Part shown: one piece after another, positions 6,035 through 9,213 of the stretch
How positions within the stretch are numbered: position 1 is the stretch's first letter
Layout of the letters: the number at the start of each line of letters is the position of its first letter
Assembly: GCA_035276085.1 (NCBI GenBank)
Contig: DATELY010000016.1
Coordinates: forward strand, 1 to 9,213
Direction of reading: 5' to 3'
Source: DATELY01 sp035276085
GTDB lineage: Bacteria > Pseudomonadota > Gammaproteobacteria > Steroidobacterales > Steroidobacteraceae
Length of the DNA: 9,213 nt
Made by a program: the position numbers and the translations under genes
Notes under the pieces: generated by a model
What the model saw: only the letters and a program-made list of their open reading frames with translations
Database searches by the model: none
Told to the model about the DNA's origin: nothing

Positions 6035-6120
6035 CTGCGAGGTCGCCTCGCTTGCTCTTCCTTCAACCCATAGCTGCGGCTATGGGTTTCAGTCCAGAGC
6101 GGCGCGATCCAACCTCGCAG
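6035..6120. repeat. Nested stems in the right half of the element, with a 10-bp hairpin
   Basis: CTGCGAGGT (6035-6043) pairs with ACCTCGCAG (6112-6120). Within this pair lies a perfect 10-bp hairpin, AACCCATAGC (6065-6074) with GCTATGGGTT (6079-6088), around the tetraloop TGCG. The stems are consistent with a structured DNA or RNA inside the mobile element. Confidence 0.7.
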
Positions 6121-6195
6121 ACTCGCCATGCCTCGCGATCCCTGTGAGAAATGCGGGCTAGCGGCCAGTGACGTTGTCGATGAGAGCGTCCCTTC

Positions 6196-6352
6196 CCTTG
6201 CGAAGCGGGGGCCGCTCCTGCGCATCCATGCGCTCGCGCCATTCGTGCGTCCTGCACATCAGAACGACCGGAGGAAGTGGCGCGCCAGGACAGGATGGGG
6301 GCTTCTCGCTCCGAGTGTCGCGAACGCCGCAACCCGCACCCGCTTCGCAAGG
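6196..6352. repeat. 14-bp inverted repeat bounding the non-coding stretch beside uvrA
   Basis: CCTTGCGAAGCGGG (6196-6209) is the perfect reverse complement of 6339-6352. The right arm ends five bases from the last base of uvrA. Inside is a small palindrome, GCGCAT-CC-ATGCGC (6220-6233), and no credible gene. I see no flanking target duplication. It could be a remnant of another repeat element or a long-range stem at the uvrA 3' end; no ordinary terminator for uvrA is visible. Confidence 0.6.
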
Positions 6353-6357
6353 ACAGA

Positions 6358-9213
6358 TCAAGCCCTCTTTCGCTTCCGCTCATCACTCATCTTCAGCACA
6401 GGTTTCAGGAAGCGCGCCGTGTGCGACCCCGGATGTCGCGCGATCTCCTCCGGTGTACCTGTCGCGACGATCGTTCCGCCACCGACACCGCCTTCCGGCC
6501 CGAGATCGATCACCCAATCCGCCGTCTTGATGACGTCCAGATTGTGCTCGATGACCACGATGGTGTTCCCTTCGTCGCGCAGCCGATGCAGTACGCCGAG
6601 CAGTTGCTCGATGTCATAGAAGTGCAGGCCGGTTGTGGGCTCATCCAGAATGTAGAGCGTCCGTCCGGTGGCGCGCTTCGACAGCTCCTTGGCGAGCTTC
6701 ACGCGCTGTGCTTCGCCGCCCGAGAGCGTCGTGGCGTTCTGACCCAGGCGGATATACGAGAGACCGACGTCCAGCAACGTTTGTAGCTTGGGCGCGATCG
6801 TGGGCACGTTGCGGAAGAACACGAGCCCGTCCTCGACGGTCATCTCGAGCACGTCGTTGATGTTCTTGCCCTTGTAAAGGATCTCGAGCGTCTCGCGGTT
6901 ATAGCGCTTGCCCTTGCAGACATCGCACGTGACGTACACGTCCGGCAGGAAATGCATCTCGACCTTGATGACGCCGTCGCCCTGGCAGGCCTCGCAACGT
7001 CCGCCTTTCACGTTGAAGCTGAAACGACCCGCTTCGTAACCGCGTGCCCGTGCTTCGGGCACGCTCGCGAAGATCTCGCGCATCGGCGTGAACAATCCGG
7101 TGTACGTCGCAGGATTGGAGCGCGGTGTGCGGCCGATCGGGCTTTGATCGATATCGATGATGCGATCGATGTGCTCGATGCCGACCAGCTCATCGAACGG
7201 CGCGGGCGGCGTCGATGCGTCGTTCAACTGCTGTGCGACGATGCGATAGAGCGTGTCGTTGACGAGCGTGGACTTGCCGGACCCCGATACGCCCGTGACG
7301 CACGTCATGAGTCCTATGGGGAACTCGGCGGTGACACCTTGCAGATTGTTGCCGCGTGCACCCATGAGCTTGAGGCTCCGACCGTGCTGCGCGGGCGTGC
7401 GCAAAGGTGGCACGGGGATCTGCCGCGCTCCAGACAGGTATTGACCTGTAAGCGATTCGGCATTTGCAGCGACATCGCCGGGGGAGCCCTGCGCGATCAC
7501 GCGTCCACCGTGCACACCCGCGCCCGGTCCGAGGTCGACAACGTGATCGGCATGACGGATCGCATCTTCATCGTGCTCGACCACGATCACCGTATTGCCG
7601 AGATCGCGTAAGCGCTTGAGGGTGCCGAGCAGGCGTTCGTTGTCGCGTTGATGCAGGCCGATCGATGGCTCATCCAGGATGTACATCACGCCGACCAATC
7701 CCGAGCCGATCTGACTCGCCAGTCGAATGCGCTGTGCTTCGCCGCCGGAGAGCGTCTCCGCGCTGCGATCCAACGTGAGGTATTCCAGGCCAACGTCGGC
7801 CAGAAAGCGCAGGCGCTCAGCAATCTCTTTCACGATCTTTGTTGCCACCTCGCCGCGCCAGCCTGCCAGGCTCAACTGCTGGGCGAATGCAAGCGCGTCG
7901 GCGACGGAGAGCGCCACGATCTGCGGCAGGCTACGGCCGCCGACGAACACGTTGCGTGCCGCGCGCGTGAGCCGGGTGCCTTCGCAGTCCGGACACGGGC
8001 GGGTTCCGAGATACTTCGCCAGCTCTTCGCGCACTGCGATCGATTCGGTCTCGCGATAGCGGCGCTCCAGATTCGGTATCACGCCTTCCCACGCGTGCGC
8101 CCGTTTGCTCGTCGTGCCCTTTGCGTTGACGTAGCGAAATTCGATGCGCTCCTCGCCGCTGCCGTACAGGATGACCTTGCGATGCGCTTGCGCCAGCTCT
8201 TCCCACGGCTTCTCGATGTCGAACTTGTAATGCTTCGCGAGCGCCTGGATCAGCTGAAAGTAATACGCATTGCGACGATCCCAGCCACGGATCGCGCCGC
8301 CAGCAAGAGAAAGCTTCGGGTGGTGCACGACGCGCGCCGGATCGAAGAACTCCTGTACTCCCAAGCCTGAGCACACCGGGCAGGCGCCTGCGGGACTGTT
8401 GAAGGAGAACAGCTTGGGTTCCAGCTCGGCCAGGCTGTAGCCGCATTGCGTGCACGCGAACTTGTCGGAGAACACGATGTCCGCAGCGGCTGCGTCTCCC
8501 ATGAACGCAACCACTGCAATGCCATCGGACAGGCGCAAGGCGGTCTCGAAACTTTCCGCCAGCCGTTGCGCGATGTCGGGTCGCACCTTGACGCGATCGA
8601 CCACGGCTTCGATCGTGTGCTTGCGCTTTGCATCGAGCTTCGGTGCAGGATCGACTTCCACGATTGCACCATCGATGCGTGCGCGCACGAAGCCTTGCGC
8701 GCGCAGCTGCTCGATCACCTGACCATGCTCGCCCTTGCGCCCCTGAACCATGGGCGCGAGCAACATCAACGCCGTGCCCTCCGGTAGGCGTAGCACTTGA
8801 TCGACCATCTGGCTGACGGTTTGCGCCGCGAGCTCCACCCCATGATCGGGACAGCGCGGGATGCCGGCGCGCGCGTACAGCAAGCGCAGGTGATCGTAGA
8901 TTTCCGTGACGGTGCCGACGGTCGAACGGGGATTGTGCGACGTCGACTTCTGCTCGATCGCAATCGCCGGCGACAAGCCCTCGATGGACTCCACCTCCGG
9001 CTTTTCCATCATCGACAGGAACTGTCGTGCGTATGCCGACAGCGACTCGACATAGCGGCGTTGGCCCTCCGCATAGATCGTGTCGAAGGCGAGCGAGGAC
9101 TTGCCCGAGCCCGACAATCCCGTGAACACGATCAGCCGATCACGCGGGAGCTCGAGGTCGATGTTGCGCAAGTTGTGCGTGCGCGCGCCGCGGATGCGGA
9201 TGGAGGAGGACAT
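6358..9213 (-). CDS. uvrA: Excinuclease ABC subunit A (UvrA)
   Basis: UvrA is the damage-sensing ATPase of nucleotide excision repair. A UvrA dimer with UvrB scans DNA and loads UvrB at lesions before UvrC incision. The 951-residue protein (E. coli 940) shows the full double ABC layout. Walker A I is GLSGSGKSS with Lys38, followed by YVESLSAYARQFL and the UvrB-binding and insertion region. The first zinc module has Cys254, Cys257, Cys278 and Cys281. Signature I LSGGEAQR starts at 488 with Walker B Asp514-Glu515. Walker A II is GVSGSGKST with Lys647. The second zinc finger has Cys740, Cys743, Cys763 and Cys766, with the beta hairpin loop between. Signature II LSGGEAQR starts at 830 with Walker B Asp857-Glu858. 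The C terminus ends in a basic run, KMSDERKRKRA. ATG is the last codon of the window on this strand and matches the family start; any promoter or LexA box lies outside. All catalytic motifs are intact. Confidence 0.99.
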   Translation of the reverse strand: MSSSIRIRGARTHNLRNIDLELPRDRLIVFTGLSGSGKSSLAFDTIYAEGQRRYVESLSAYARQFLSMMEKPEVESIEGLSPAIAIEQKSTSHNPRSTVGTVTEIYDHLRLLYARAGIPRCPDHGVELAAQTVSQMVDQVLRLPEGTALMLLAPMVQGRKGEHGQVIEQLRAQGFVRARIDGAIVEVDPAPKLDAKRKHTIEAVVDRVKVRPDIAQRLAESFETALRLSDGIAVVAFMGDAAAADIVFSDKFACTQCGYSLAELEPKLFSFNSPAGACPVCSGLGVQEFFDPARVVHHPKLSLAGGAIRGWDRRNAYYFQLIQALAKHYKFDIEKPWEELAQAHRKVILYGSGEERIEFRYVNAKGTTSKRAHAWEGVIPNLERRYRETESIAVREELAKYLGTRPCPDCEGTRLTRAARNVFVGGRSLPQIVALSVADALAFAQQLSLAGWRGEVATKIVKEIAERLRFLADVGLEYLTLDRSAETLSGGEAQRIRLASQIGSGLVGVMYILDEPSIGLHQRDNERLLGTLKRLRDLGNTVIVVEHDEDAIRHADHVVDLGPGAGVHGGRVIAQGSPGDVAANAESLTGQYLSGARQIPVPPLRTPAQHGRSLKLMGARGNNLQGVTAEFPIGLMTCVTGVSGSGKSTLVNDTLYRIVAQQLNDASTPPAPFDELVGIEHIDRIIDIDQSPIGRTPRSNPATYTGLFTPMREIFASVPEARARGYEAGRFSFNVKGGRCEACQGDGVIKVEMHFLPDVYVTCDVCKGKRYNRETLEILYKGKNINDVLEMTVEDGLVFFRNVPTIAPKLQTLLDVGLSYIRLGQNATTLSGGEAQRVKLAKELSKRATGRTLYILDEPTTGLHFYDIEQLLGVLHRLRDEGNTIVVIEHNLDVIKTADWVIDLGPEGGVGGGTIVATGTPEEIARHPGSHTARFLKPVLKMSDERKRKRA

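Larger units (their letters stand above)
5913..6160. mobile_element. 248-bp MITE-like element with perfect 20-bp terminal inverted repeats
   Basis: The left end (5913-5932, TAGCCCGCATTTCTCACAGG) is the exact reverse complement of the right end (6141-6160). The tetramer GCGG stands immediately outside each end (5909-5912 and 6161-6164) and could be a 4-bp target duplication, although the flank is GC-rich. The interior holds further nested inverted repeats and no convincing coding sequence, so it cannot move by itself. This is the architecture of a miniature inverted-repeat transposable element mobilised by a transposase encoded elsewhere. The end motif GTGAGAAATGCGGGC faintly reminds me of ends of IS1380-like elements, but I cannot confirm that. 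It fills the first half of the 442-bp gap between the GNAT and uvrA genes. Confidence 0.75.

Noticed and set aside
5958..6225. Short open frames within the inverted-repeat element (67 codons on plus, 69 on minus)
   Set aside because: They cross the terminal repeats, lack ribosome sites and show no domain. The open frames are best explained by GC content and the repeat arms.
6128..6786. Plus-strand open frames running from the element into uvrA (163, 120 and 169 codons)
   Set aside because: They are antisense to the conserved UvrA C terminus over most of their length and have no recognisable features.
6952..7611. A 219-codon open frame on the plus strand opposite uvrA, and several others up to 240 codons (7648-8370)
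   Set aside because: They lie entirely antisense to intact, fully conserved uvrA. Long antisense frames are expected in GC-rich coding DNA, and the products show no recognisable domain.

Overview
The window comes from a GC-rich gammaproteobacterium. RpoA, L17, MscL, PepQ and UvrA all align by eye, nearly end to end, with the Escherichia coli proteins. In Pseudomonas aeruginosa uvrA also lies a few genes downstream of rpoA-rplQ. The heptamer repeats between genes remind me of Xanthomonadales-type genomes, but I cannot fix a genus from the sequence.

Layout. Positions 7-1688 hold the distal end of the ribosomal alpha operon, rpoA then rplQ, both on +. The operon closes with a very clear GNRA-loop terminator (1690-1721). 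A heptamer-built inverted repeat follows (1723-1797). apbE (flavin transferase, -) converges on the operon from the right. apbE diverges from mscL (mechanosensitive channel, +) across 70 bp. mscL in turn converges on pepQ (proline dipeptidase, -) with only 12 bp between the two stop codons. A 288-bp divergent gap holds a good sigma70-type promoter driving a small Ala/Pro-rich lipoprotein gene (4957-5202, +). That gene is followed by three consecutive hairpins. A GNAT acetyltransferase gene (5403-5915, +) comes next. Its stop codon is the first three bases of a 248-bp element with perfect 20-bp terminal inverted repeats and a possible 4-bp target duplication (5913-6160). A second non-coding stretch, bounded by a 14-bp inverted repeat, separates it from uvrA (6358-9213, -). 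uvrA is complete and starts at the window edge.

The genes do not form a single pathway. rpoA and rplQ belong to transcription and translation, uvrA to nucleotide excision repair. The genes between them are single housekeeping or envelope functions: periplasmic flavinylation, osmotic emergency valve, dipeptide turnover, and a lipoprotein of unknown role.

I see no defence system, CRISPR array, toxin-antitoxin pair, prophage or biosynthetic cluster. The unusual material is the inverted-repeat element and its junction with the GNAT gene, the related heptamer repeats on both sides of rplQ, and the long histone-H1-like tail on L17. Less striking are the structured region behind the lipoprotein gene and the inverted repeat beside uvrA.
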